Of a stretch of 64,000 bases of DNA, positions 41,939 to 52,723 are shown one piece after another. Location of the stretch: the NCBI RefSeq assembly GCF_905220415.1, contig NC_059542.1, forward strand, positions 7,750,001 to 7,814,000, given 5' to 3'. A program made the position numbers and the translations under genes. How positions within the stretch are numbered: the first letter of the stretch is position 1; each line of letters begins with the position of its first letter. The stretch is from Colias croceus (taxonomy: Eukaryota > Arthropoda > Insecta > Lepidoptera > Pieridae). The notes under the pieces are model-generated. The model was given only the letters and a program-made list of their open reading frames with translations. It did no database searches and was not told where the DNA came from.

Positions 41939-43990
41939 TTTTGTAATTTAAATATAAAAAACATGTAATCCTTTAAACATAAATACACTTAAAAATATTA
42001 TTTCTGTGTGTATCGATAATCGATACGTAAAAATAATGAAACGAAATTTATAAGAATACCTACCTAACTACCTAGTAGTTCTCATTACTTTAATACTGTT
42101 AATAACGTTAGATATGAGTAATTTAAACGATTAGTTTCCTGTCCAATTTCCGTGAGTAATTTTAATTACTGAGAGATTGGTCTTAATTTAAAGGAAATTA
42201 CTTAATTGTGTTTAAGAATTATTATTACTTATGTCTTGTCACTTTGTTTCGAATAATTTGTCCTAGAGAAAATAAAATAATTTAATCATATATTTTTATT
42301 TTTTTACATTTAAGTAAAATAGGTATAAATGTTAAAACTGCGCAATATATTATATATATATAAACAAGATGTTGACTTATATATATCATCTTTTATCCTA
42401 ATTTTGTAATAATAAAAAATCAAACGTAATTACAAGCAATGTCGCAATTAGAATAATTTGTAATTCAATTATTACCGGTACTATTAAATCTTATAATAAA
42501 ACGTGCAATAAAAAGCCAATACCTATACCAATTGCCCAATGTTTAAAGAATGACTTGAACAGCCAACAAGTTTTTGAAAGTGTGTAGCGTGTCTAGTTAA
42601 TATTTGTATGTGTGCGTAAGGTAATACGTGAATACCAAATTCAAATTATTGTCGCGCCCGTTTGGGCCCCGGTCAATGAACCAGCGCTCGCGCCGCCAAG
42701 CCGTCTACAAAGTTACGTAAGATGACCTTAACATTGGGCTGTGGGAAGTAGGCTGTGCTTGAAAGCAGTGGAACTCGAAGTGTTATAACACATGTATTAT
42801 ATTGCAGAATGAATGAAGAATGTTATAGGCTTTCTCAGTTGTTATTGTGTAGGAAAACACATCAAGGCATCGAATCAAGTGTAGGTACCTATTAATTAAG
42901 GTTTCAATAAAATATGATAACAGGTCTGGCACTAATATTATGTACTTATCTAAAAAAATAGAGGTACAATAAAATTGTTTTATTGTTCAAGTTTCTAAGG
43001 CTTTTACTTCCTATAATTTTATAACGTGCGTAGAATACAAGTTTGAAATGACTCATTCCGATTTAAGACTTGTTACAAATAGCGGTATAAAAGAAACAAC
43101 CGGTGATGTAACAGCAAAAATATTCAAAATAACGGACGACGAAAACAAAACATTAAACATCAACATGCGAGTGAATTCTACATTGTGCTTTAAAAAGGTG
43201 TATTATGGAAAATATGTGGCGAAAAAAAGTAACTTCGATCACGCTCTACGCCGTCACGATGGTTGCCCGTGGCATTTACGGCCAGTTGAGCGCCCCATAT
43301 AGAGTCAGTAGTTAAAATGCACTTTTTCTATTAAATCTTACATCCAATGAAACATGCGCTATAATAATAATTGGTTAGGGTTGATGCACACCGGGCGTAC
43401 GAGTAACCGCTTTTAATTTATGATTGAAAATTAGCAACTACGTCGCGCGGTTGTTCTTTTCAAGATATTTGCTTTAACTCTTACGAGATGAGGAGTTATA
43501 GCCATCTGGAATTTGCATCAAACAAACTTTTCAGGTACTTTTCCTTTGTTTAGAATTACTCAGATAACAGATTAGTATTATTCTATTTAAAACATCAGAA
43601 AACTGGTTATCCTTGGAAAATACAATAGATCTAACTTTAAATGTTCTTCCTGTTTGATCCTAAAGAAGAATAAAAGTATTAAAGTATCTGTGCGGTAGAA
43701 TGGAAGAAATAATGAATTTGAAATTAATTTAAATACGTTCACTGTTTGTTCACTATGTTTTAAATTTAACTTTGTTTTCTCTTTGCAGATGCGGTAAATA
43801 CCTCCAAGCGATCCAGGGAGCTACTTTTTTTTTAATTAAAAATTATAATTATTTTTTATATAGTGGAACGAAACGCAACGGTAAAAACTACGTCATAAAG
43901 ACCATAACAGTGGGGTGTGTCGTTGTCCTTATCAAAGTGATTAACAATGCATTACGGCTCCGTTATACATAGTCCGATGCACGAAGATCT
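41939..43990. other. AT-rich stretch with two unrecognised small ORFs
   Basis: Holds a (TA)n run near 42345-42362 and a G+C-richer patch near 42650-42740. On the minus strand that patch begins with a good acceptor-like CTACTTCCCACAG and stays open for 21 codons. A plus-strand ORF of 84 codons (43048-43302) has a more even amino-acid mix than most here but no motif I recognise. A strong plus-strand acceptor-like tract, TTTTCTCTTTGCAG, ends at about 43789. None of this is enough to call an exon. Confidence 0.35.
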
Positions 43991-44125
43991 GCTTCATAAA
44001 GAAGTTCATCTAAAGGTTCATACCAGGGTTCATCCAGATGTATCATACAAAGGTTCATCCAAAGGTTCATACAAGCGTTCATCCAATGTATCATACAAAG
44101 GTTCATCCAAAGGTTCATATAAAGC
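43991..44125. repeat. 12-bp tandem repeat (GTTCATCCAAAG) with 48-bp higher-order unit
   Basis: About eleven copies of a 12-bp unit, alternating GTTCATCCAAAG and GTTCATACAAAG variants. Two larger blocks of about 48 bp each contain one modified unit (GTATCATACAAAG, 13 bp). In the second block an 11-bp unit precedes it, so the frame is restored. Both strands stay open across the array: plus-strand SYKGSSKGSYKRSS-type peptide (ORF 43947-44156) and minus-strand EPLDEPLYDT-type peptide (ORF 44030-44212). Multiples of three keep frames open automatically, so coding is unproven. Confidence 0.9.
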
Positions 44126-44765
44126 AGGTGTCGAGTGTTTTGTTAAATGGCTGTAGCCCGTGACGTAATCAATGTTGCGCGAAGCCGATGTTCCTGGTTT
44201 ACCAAAGAGCAAACAAGGGGTAATAGGAAAAAAGCATACAAATTAAAGCACATACGCAGTAAGGTGTTTAAATTTAATGTATTACTTGCATTTCCAATTT
44301 AATTCAAACATAAGTACGCTCTATAAAATACAAGTGATCAACTGTTTATTTCATAAGTGGAACCAATTTCTAGTCTTTCAATGTTCGGGATACAAGCTTT
44401 ACGAATTACTTTACTTAAGAATTTTTGTCCGCAGATTTTTATTTTAACTTTTATATTACAAGACAGATACCTAAATATTTGGTAGTCGTAAAAAAATACT
44501 TGTAATTGCTTTGAATACTTTTTTCTATCAATTAACTTGAAACTTAAATAAAAATAATTTTCTTTGCAAGAAAAGAACAAGATCTTTCGCAATTGAATTA
44601 ATTTTCTGATAGTTTACAATCAAATTAGTGGATACAAATTATTTCAATTGAAATTATAAACCTTCTGCTATTTGATCCTAACAATTATAACTGTTTAGTT
44701 TATTGTGGCAAGTTCAAGTTTATTATTTAGAACGCAATTACGAGTAAAGTAGAGCCAGGAATTTA

Positions 44766-44872
44766 ATACGAATTATTTATATTTAAAATCTCTAATCTAC
44801 CATTTTGTTTTTAAATTAATTTAAATCGAATTTCATATATTAATCGAGATTTTAAATATAAATAATTCGTAT
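44766..44872. repeat. Perfect 27-bp inverted repeat with 53-nt loop
   Basis: The left arm 44766-44792 starts ATACGAATTATTTATATTTA, and the right arm 44846-44872 is its exact reverse complement over 27 bp. The 53-nt spacer is AT-rich. No TIR-element signature or clear target duplication is seen outside the arms. It could be a tiny MITE, a hairpin-forming RNA, or a product of template switching. Confidence 0.85.
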
Positions 44873-45477
44873 ACAACGAACGAACTATACCTACACGAAC
44901 ATCTCAATGCAGACGAAGTCAAATTCACAACTTAAAAATTAATTTTTAATCTCGTACTTCTATGAAAAAGACACTTTACCTTACATTCCTACGCGACGAA
45001 GGTCTACAAATTAAATTAAAAACGGGTCTAATTACACCTGAAATGAATTAATAAATACCTATTCGGGTGTGCTTAAGTGACCACGCTGAAACACGCATAT
45101 TCTGTGTTCTTACATAGAGAATAAGATATTATGAGTAGGTACCTCAGTAATGAGACCCGAGAAGAAAATTAGTTTAACGCCTTCTTAACAAATGTTACGT
45201 CAAAATTTATAGAGGACCCCATCAAAGGTTTTATTATAATGATTTAATGTTTTCCAGAAAATATACTATTCTAGTTTAAAACACGTGTATTTCATAGTCC
45301 TTTATCTTTTCATGCTTCTTATTTTTTCACACAATGGAGAAACTGTCAATATTTTTTGTATGGAGATGGATGAATTTTCTGAAAGTGATATATTACTATC
45401 CGATTCCCCGTAGTTATTATACACGAAATTCTTTATCAATACAGAACAGAAGCAAATGTGCAGGAAAATATTAAATA
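44873..45477. other. AT-rich spacer
   Basis: No gene or recognisable repeat seen. Confidence 0.5.
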
Positions 45478-45660
45478 CTAGCGGTCCGCCCCGGCTTCGC
45501 CCGTGGTACATATTTCGCAATAAAAAGTAGCCTATGTCCTTTCTCGGGTATCAAAATACCTCTATACCAAATTTCATGCAAATTGGTTCAGTAGTTTAGG
45601 CGTGATTGAGTAACAGACAGACAGACAGAGTTACTTTCGCATTTATAATATTAGTATGGA
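45478..45660 (-). mobile_element. Non-autonomous Helitron, 183 bp, full length
   Basis: On the minus strand it starts TCCATACTAATATTATAAAT after an A and ends GGGGCGGACCGCTAG before a T, with a GC-rich region just before CTAG. A short TCTG run is present near the 5' end. It has exactly the same length as the plus-strand copy at 58636-58818, and by eye they differ at about 8 of 183 positions. The 72-codon minus ORF overlapping it is not a gene. Confidence 0.85.
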
Positions 45661-45734
45661 TTATATCAATACTAAAATCAACGTTGCTCTATGTTTTTGG
45701 AAGCTGCAGTAATGTCATCATTACTACATAGTAT

Positions 45735-45876
45735 AAAACAAAGTCGCTTTCTCTGTCCCTATATCCCTATGAATGCTTAAATATTTAAAACTACACAATG
45801 GATTTTGATGTGTTTTAGCAAGTATCTAATTTATTCGGTAAAGACAAAGCGGGCAAAGCCGCGGGCTGAAAGCTAG
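45735..45876 (+). mobile_element. Helitron copy (ACAAAGTCGC family), 5' end unclear
   Basis: Contains TATAAAACAAAGTCGCTTTC, then TCCCTATGAATGCTTAAA and TTAAAACTACACAATGGATT, and ends GCGGGCTGAAAGCTAG before T. It is the same family as the interrupted copy at 60163-60996, but internally shorter. The 5' boundary may lie a little upstream of 45735. Confidence 0.65.
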
Positions 45877-48377
45877 TAGACTATAACTGAAAAAAATAAG
45901 AATGTGAGTAGATAACTAAAAGAAGACGTTTGCGATATCTCAATTAACATTACCTGCTTCTTTAAAATAACTACTACGGTACTTATAAACTTGTACATAA
46001 CATTCCAAAAATTGATAAAATATTCTCTCTACATCAAATGCACTAATCGAATTGGTGTTACCAACTGTACATTGAAAGTTGTCGCTCATTTGGATTGTTG
46101 TGTTCAAAACTAACTTACATATTATATGTTTGTTTGGATAAAACATTAACTATTCAGTGTCTAGGCTCGGGACCTTCGTCAAATGTTGAAGTGAAGTGGT
46201 TATAAATTAGCATGTGACGGGTGAAAGGTGTGATCCTGTCAGCAAACTTTTGGAGTTCCTCAATGACAAAATTGGACAAATCGATGAAAAATATTGAAGC
46301 TGTGTAGTTTGATACGAATCAATAGTTTTTTTTATTGATAAAGGTGGTTTTTATAATCTCATTCTTTGTCGTTAATTCGTTATGAACCATAATATTATGA
46401 GCACAATGAAATGTATATTATATTATTATAATTAATATAATATAACACATTATAATTTTTGGCAATTATTTTATAATTGACTTTATTTATTTATAAAATT
46501 AAATCATCTTCAAAACTTCGATGAACAACCAAAGTAATTTGATATTATATATAATATAGATTTAGTTTAAACATCTACATTTTTATGTTCTGTCTGCTTG
46601 TAAAAAAACAAGAACAAGTCTTCATAAAATTTTAATTAAGGTTTAATAAGTAGACTATACAAATAATTGTCCATCTCCATTATCTACAATATTAAAACTG
46701 CTTTCAGACGTCCAAGAAGAATCATTTTAATTTAATATTATGCTGATACTAGATATATTATAAATCTAGTAAATGCCTACAAATAGCTAAATCGCAAATT
46801 CTGTTTTGTGTATCTCAAAATTGTTTTCAAACAGTCGTGATATCATACGCAAAGTTCTATTTGTTAGCAAGCAAGTTTAAAGAAGCCGAATTAAATATGA
46901 GTATTTGCCCAAGGCATTATTGTCCAAAGGTCCGTCTGTGGTTTCTTCTTGACTTTGTAGCGGTTGTGAGTACCTAGCGGGTTTACTTAGGCCCGGGACC
47001 TCATGCGGCCCTATTTCACAGAGAACTGGGACCTTATTTGCTTTGTGACTCCTAAATGTATTGTGAATTGACGACATTGTTATAAGTTGTCTCGTGTGTA
47101 CTTTGAAAAACTTATGGGATTATGCATAGCGTACGGTATTAAGAAAATTATTAATGAAGTCTCTTGGAAGTGGTATCGAATTCAGGAAGGGTTTGTTTCA
47201 TTTTTATTAACGACCAGTGAATTATTAAAAAATTTTTGTGAAGAAACATAGACATTACACGATGAAAAGAAAATTACATCTTTTAATAAATCTATGTTAT
47301 TGCTACACATTGAATATTCGTTTGTAAAATCATTACCTTAAATTACCTACGTATAAATGGATTTAGAAGAGGAACAAAAAGGCACCTTTTCATCACTGAA
47401 CACATTTTCGTGTCACTGTTTTCGTCCGCATTCTATGGAGGGTTCGAAGATGCTCACAAAAGTTTGTATAAAAATAGCTTACGCTAAACCGTTTACCTAT
47501 CCAAAGGGTGAAATGGTGGATTCTCTGCGGATTTTCTACAATACGATCTGTTAAAAGGCAATTAGTGGCGTTTATTCTAATTCTATGTCTTCTACCTGCG
47601 CGCTCCTCGTAACTTATGTTAATGCACCTCGCCCCAAATGCGATCTTACATTCATTCAGATGCTAAAGTATTTTAATTAATCTCAGATTTATTCCACTGT
47701 TACTAGTGCAATTTATCTTACTCAATTGGAACAAAGTTGGCGCAGGATTTAGACATTTATTTTTATATTTCGCTCTCTACGGGAATACAATCGTTTTTGT
47801 AATTCTTTTATTTTTCAATCCGTAAAGCTTTCACGGCAATCAATTAAATATTGTTCACTATAATAGATTGAAGTAACAAAGTGACTTAGATTCCATATTA
47901 ATTTACCTCGAAATTGTTTAAATTCAATACTTTATTTTCTGAGCAATTAATTTCAATGCCTTTGTACAAACCAACAATTTCTCGTATTCAGTCATCTGCT
48001 TATAATGGTTTTTGCTAACTGGCAGCGTTCGCTTTGACTAGTGAGTTTCGGGTTTGAACATTAAGCCTTTGCTATAAGGCAACCCGTGACTGTTTATTTA
48101 GCAGCTGTAAAATAAGGAATGCTACCTATTATTATCCTATTATAATATTCACTTTGGTCCCTCCCCCTCGTCGTCTGGCCTTACCGAAAGCTCTTAATAC
48201 CAAGTCGGCTTGACCTCATGCCAGCTCCATTAAGCCGTTTATACATAATGTATGAATTTTGTTATGCCGTTTGATGTAAAGAAGCTTTAGCGCAGGTAGT
48301 GCTAATATTTTAGGACAATTTGCTTCTTGTATTGTCATTTTTTTTTGAATTTATAAATAATTACTTTCTGCATGTTG

Positions 48378-48379
<2 letters not shown>
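45877..48379. other. AT-rich stretch between Helitron and LINE
   Basis: No supported gene. A G+C-richer patch near 46920-47040 lies inside a 66-codon minus ORF (46877-47077), and a 65-codon plus ORF lies at 47357-47554. Neither shows a recognisable domain. Confidence 0.45.
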
Positions 48380-48415
<36 letters not shown>

Positions 48416-51400
48416 GTAACCCTAGCAATAGGGCTGGCGACTCACTTGGTGGTAGGTGATAGACGCCGCCCATGACGATCACAGCGTTGGGAACACTGCG
48501 ATCGTATTGCCGGCTTAACAAGGATGTTGGGTTTTCAGGAAGGTGTAGGCTCTTTGTTTGAAGGTTCCCATGTCGTACTGGTTGGGGAACACGGAAGGTG
48601 GTAATTTGTTCCACAGGAGTGTGGCACGGGGCAGGAAGTGCCGTGAGAAACGCACGGTTGAGGAGCGCCAAGCATCCAGGTGGTGTGGATGATATTTTTG
48701 CTTGTGTCGGGCAGTGCGGTGGTGGAATTCTGCAGGTGGTATTAAGGCAAATAGTTCCTCAGAACACTCCCCGTTGTATATGCGATAAAATACGCATAGA
48801 GTCGCAACATCGCGCCTCAAAGCCAGAGGATCCAGCCGATCGGTGAGCTCAGGTAGGTCGACAATGCGGCAGGCACGACGCTGAAGGCGATCAAATGGAA
48901 GTAACTGATACTGGGGTGCTCCAGCCCATAGGTGAGAACAGTACTCCATGTGTGGCCGAACTTGAGCCTTGTAGAGTAGTAGGCGATGAGCTGGCGTGAA
49001 GTACTGTCTCGCTCTTGCGAGCACCCCAAGTTTCTTAGAGGCTAATTTAGCCTTGTCTTCCAGATGACCGCGGAATTGTACGTCGCTCGCAATGTCGATA
49101 CCGAGAATTCCGATGCATGGCGTGGCTTTGAGAGGAGTATTCTGGAATGTAGGTGACACTGCAAAAGACCTCTTTTTAGCTGAGAATACGCAAACTTGCG
49201 TCTTTGAGGGGTTAAACTGAACAAGATTGTTTTGGCCCCATATTGAGACTTCTTTAAGAGATTTCTCAATTTTAGACACAAGTTGTCTTCGATGCTCATC
49301 CACTTGGTCCTGAGAGAGATTTGCAAGACCGGTATATGCGGCGTCGCCCGTGCTATCGTCGGCATAACAGTGTATGTCACGTACTTGCAACATATCATTA
49401 ATATGCAAAAGGAATAGCGTCGGCGACAGCACGCACCCCTGTGGAACACCAGCATTCACAGGCAAGGATTCTGAGCATGTTCCGTCGACAACGACCTTAA
49501 TGCTTCGTGCCTTGAGAAAGCTGGCTATCCAGTTGCATAATCTCTCAGGTAGTCCGTATGAAGGCAGCTTGGAAAGGAGCCCTTTATGCCACACCCGATC
49601 GAATGCCTTGGCCACATCTAGACTAACTGCCATGGCTTCCCCCTTACTCTCAATTGCAGATGCCCATCGATGGGTCAGATAAACTAAAAGATCACCAGCC
49701 GAGCGATTTCGACGGAAACCATACTGGTGGTCGCTTAACAGCTGGTGACCTTCTAGATACTGTAACACCTGGGAATTTATGATGGATTCCATCACTTTTG
49801 AGAATAAGGAGGTAACCGCGATCGGCCTGTAGTTTTTCGGGTCGGAGCGGGTGCCTTTCTTCGGTACAGGGTGAATCAGGGCGGACTTCCAAGTGCTTGG
49901 GACTATGCTAGAAGTGTAAGAGCATCGAAACAGACGCGTAAGAATTGGAGCTAATTCGGGAGCACAAGATTTGAGAACTATTGCAGGAATTCCGTCTGGC
50001 CCATTCGACTTATGTATATCGAGTGAAAGAAGAGCTCTACGTACGGCGCGTTGTGTGAATTTCACGTCAGCCATTTTGCTGTTGCAGCATGGGATGGAGG
50101 GTGGAACTCTTCCTTCATCATTCAGGGTCGAATTCGATGCAAAGAGTGTGGCCAATGTATCGGCTTTCTCGTTTGCAGTGTGGGCCAGAGTGTCGTCATC
50201 CTTACGTAGAGGAGGAAAGGATGACTTGCAAAAGTTCCCCTGAACGGCTTTGGCAAGTGACCAAAAGGCACGTGTGCCAGAGGGGTAGCGTGCAAGTCTC
50301 TCGCCGATTCTTCGGACGAACTCTGCTTTGGCTTTTTTGATGTTCTTCTTGTACTGTCGGGAGGCAGCATTAAACCTTTTTTTTAGATCCTTAACATTAG
50401 AGTCCTTTCTTGCTATGGCTTCTACCCAGGCCTGATAACATTCCTGTTTAAAGCGGGATGCCTTTTTGCAGGATTGTCCAAACCAGGGTTGGGACTTGCC
50501 GCCGACGGGTACCACAGAGTAAGGAATAAAGAGTTCCATACCCTGCGTGACCACATCAGCGACTAAGTCAGCGCAAGCATCAGCGTCCTCGGATGCAAAG
50601 CAAATCTGACTCCAAGGGTAGGACGCAAAGAAGGTCCGCATCCCGTCCCAATCCGCCGATCTATAATGCCAGACATGACGGTAGCTTGCAGGTCTAGGTC
50701 GGAATTTTCGTGCGACAGGCACAGTACTCCGCACCAGGCAGTGATCGGAAGACCCCAGTGGCGCTACAACTGCAACATGGTAGTCATCAGGATGAGATGT
50801 TAGTAGGAGATCTAAAAGGGATGGTATTTGGTCCTCCACGTCAGGAATCCTAGTGGGTGTGGAGACGAGCTGAGATAGGCCGTATGACAGGACAAAGTCG
50901 TGGAAAGTTCGACCCGCATAATCAGTGGTTCTTGATTTCAGCCAATCGGAATGGTGGGCATTAAAATCGCCAAGGACCACTATTTCAGCGGAGGGGACTT
51001 TCTGCAGAAGTTCATCAACCGTGTCTTGGATGTGCTCGATGAGGCGATTAGTTTCGGCATTTCCGCTATGACTCCTGTAAATGCATGCATAAATGCGTGG
51101 GTGATCACCGCAGTCGACGCGTAGCCATAGTATGGACAGGTTACCCTCAATGATACCAAGGCGACGGCAACAGATATCCTCTCTAGCGTAGACGCAAACT
51201 CCAGCACGCGGTAAAAATAAGTGTTCCAGCGTGTATCCCGGGTAGTTTAAGTAGGAAGTATCAGCAGGAGAGGAGATCTGTGTCTCCGTCAAAAAGAGTA
51301 AAGCCGGCTTAGCCGTCTCGAGATGTTGGTGGACGGCAGTTAGGTTTGAATGAAGTCCCCTAATATTGCAAAAGTCCACAGATAGTAATGTGGTAGGGGT

Positions 51401-51745
51401 TGCCAGTACAAGCTTATCTTTTTTTTCCGTGGCAGTATAAAATAGCGGAATTTTGCCCCCCCCAGAATACGTGGGGCAGTCCGAGCGTGAACACTCGGAG
51501 AGGGATTCTCCAGCATCATTGATGCTAGTACCCTCCTGGGGTAATTTTATATTTAATCCCGCTGCCATTTATTGTTTGAAGGGGGTAGGGATGGAATGGG
51601 ATGGGACTATTGAGTTAAGGGAAGGAATGAGGACGGGAATAAGGGAGAGGGGTGGGAAGGATGGAGATTAGGATAGGGATACGGGCCTCCGGCCCCCCCA
51701 CTCACCGTACGAAACACAGTAATAGCTACTATTTCACGCCGGTTT
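48380..51745 (-). mobile_element. Near-full-length Jockey/CR1-type LINE
   Basis: Read on the minus strand: a 5'UTR (from about 51745-51778, end not fixed), a single long ORF2-type gene (51568-48515), a roughly 100-bp 3'UTR and a 33-nt poly(A) tail (T run 48380-48412 on the plus strand). The element is much more G+C-rich than its surroundings. The long tail and undamaged ORF point to recent insertion. No separate ORF1 is present upstream, so either the family lacks one or the copy is 5' truncated. A possible 9-bp duplication, TTTCTGCAT, occurs at 48365-48373 and 51779-51787. It is weak because six bases separate it from the tail. Confidence 0.85.
48515..51568 (-). CDS. LINE endonuclease / reverse transcriptase, intact, 1017 aa
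   Basis: Encodes the enzyme that nicks target DNA and copies the LINE RNA at the nick. Residues about 60-280 form an apurinic-type endonuclease (EEP) domain: TETQ at 94-97, LGDFNAHHSDW at 199-209 and SSDH at 273-276 carry the expected acidic and histidine residues. Reverse transcriptase follows at about 550-790: NYRPIAVTSLFSK (579-591), SLDVAKAFDRVWH (649-661), GVPQGCVLSP (707-716) and the catalytic YADD (735-738), so the Asp residues are in place. The rest is the C-terminal region typical of Jockey/CR1-group elements. I took the ATG at 51568 because it follows a C+T-rich untranslated leader, but a start inside the first 60 residues is possible. No stop or frameshift is seen. Clade assignment (CR1-like rather than Jockey) is by general resemblance only. 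Confidence 0.9.
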   Translation of the reverse strand: MAAGLNIKLPQEGTSINDAGESLSECSRSDCPTYSGGGKIPLFYTATEKKDKLVLATPTTLLSVDFCNIRGLHSNLTAVHQHLETAKPALLFLTETQISSPADTSYLNYPGYTLEHLFLPRAGVCVYAREDICCRRLGIIEGNLSILWLRVDCGDHPRIYACIYRSHSGNAETNRLIEHIQDTVDELLQKVPSAEIVVLGDFNAHHSDWLKSRTTDYAGRTFHDFVLSYGLSQLVSTPTRIPDVEDQIPSLLDLLLTSHPDDYHVAVVAPLGSSDHCLVRSTVPVARKFRPRPASYRHVWHYRSADWDGMRTFFASYPWSQICFASEDADACADLVADVVTQGMELFIPYSVVPVGGKSQPWFGQSCKKASRFKQECYQAWVEAIARKDSNVKDLKKRFNAASRQYKKNIKKAKAEFVRRIGERLARYPSGTRAFWSLAKAVQGNFCKSSFPPLRKDDDTLAHTANEKADTLATLFASNSTLNDEGRVPPSIPCCNSKMADVKFTQRAVRRALLSLDIHKSNGPDGIPAIVLKSCAPELAPILTRLFRCSYTSSIVPSTWKSALIHPVPKKGTRSDPKNYRPIAVTSLFSKVMESIINSQVLQYLEGHQLLSDHQYGFRRNRSAGDLLVYLTHRWASAIESKGEAMAVSLDVAKAFDRVWHKGLLSKLPSYGLPERLCNWIASFLKARSIKVVVDGTCSESLPVNAGVPQGCVLSPTLFLLHINDMLQVRDIHCYADDSTGDAAYTGLANLSQDQVDEHRRQLVSKIEKSLKEVSIWGQNNLVQFNPSKTQVCVFSAKKRSFAVSPTFQNTPLKATPCIGILGIDIASDVQFRGHLEDKAKLASKKLGVLARARQYFTPAHRLLLYKAQVRPHMEYCSHLWAGAPQYQLLPFDRLQRRACRIVDLPELTDRLDPLALRRDVATLCVFYRIYNGECSEELFALIPPAEFHHRTARHKQKYHPHHLDAWRSSTVRFSRHFLPRATLLWNKLPPSVFPNQYDMGTFKQRAYTFLKTQHPC

Positions 51746-51778
51746 TCTGTAATTGAATTAGGTGAAAGGGTGACCCTT

Positions 51779-52606
51779 TTTCTGCATTCGATATCCCATA
51801 AACTTTTATATCAAATTCGTAATTGATTACAAAATTGAACCCGTTATCGAGCAAAAGATTCCGCTGGATCTGTAGGTGGTACATAATGTATTGTTTTATT
51901 TTTTTCCCGCTGATGCATTAAACATCTATTCTTCTGAACAACTTTTTCATCGTCAAAAACATCATTCAATGCAGACGCTGAATTTTTACTGAAACTACTG
52001 AAAATTTTAACTAGATTTCACCAACAAACAAAAAGAACAATCCTAATGAAAAGTAAATTATTCCTAAACTGATTGGAATCCATCTCTTCCCGGTTTTCTG
52101 TTTCAGGTTAATTGCTAGATAACCTCCGAAATTTAGCTATCAAATAACCGATAGCTAATTACGTTCTAACAGAAAATTGATTGGCGTGAATATTATATTT
52201 ATATTTGGTTATAACAGTTATATGTTCGTGTGTTATTTCCTATTCAATATTGTATATAAAATCGTATCAATATGTTGTAATTAATTTCCTCTGATACGGT
52301 GATCGGTTTTTAGGATGTTTTTTTTTTGTGTTTTCATTAGGTTTAGTATTATAGGTATTAGTTGTCTATTTTTTGTTCCGGGTGAGGTAGTAAATGAATG
52401 TAATTATAAAGCTTCCAGCTGTTTATGTTGGCATTGAATTAATTATTATCGGTTCGTTGATATACGTAAATAGTACGTTCATGTTTTTTATACTTCTAAG
52501 GTCTTCACCGTTAGTAAATAATGAACAAACATTTTATAAGAATTTTATAATAAGGAGATAGTTATAATACAAGGTAACTTTATATTTTATTTTGTAGAAG
52601 ATAATA
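51779..52606. other. AT-rich spacer between LINE and nested DNA transposons
   Basis: No gene or recognisable repeat seen. Confidence 0.5.
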
Positions 52607-52723
52607 TACAGGGTGTCTCAAAAGAAAGTTTATATTTTGTGGATGAATAAAAAAAAAAGTAAGCGGTGTATTGAAAAAATGTTTATTAATTATTAAAGTG
52701 CATAATATGGGAATTTATTTCTA

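Noticed and set aside
43772..43972. Plus-strand exon after TTTTCTCTTTGCAG at 43789
   Set aside because: Good acceptor, but the downstream sequence soon runs into a T9 tract and no donor closes an exon.
50122..50370. Several 66-137 codon ORFs inside 48.4-51.6 kb in other frames
   Set aside because: Shadows of the LINE ORF in the G+C-rich element.
48365..51787. TTTCTGCAT as the target-site duplication of the large LINE
   Set aside because: Only 9 bp, and six unexplained bases lie between it and the poly(A) tail. Kept as a weak note, not a feature.
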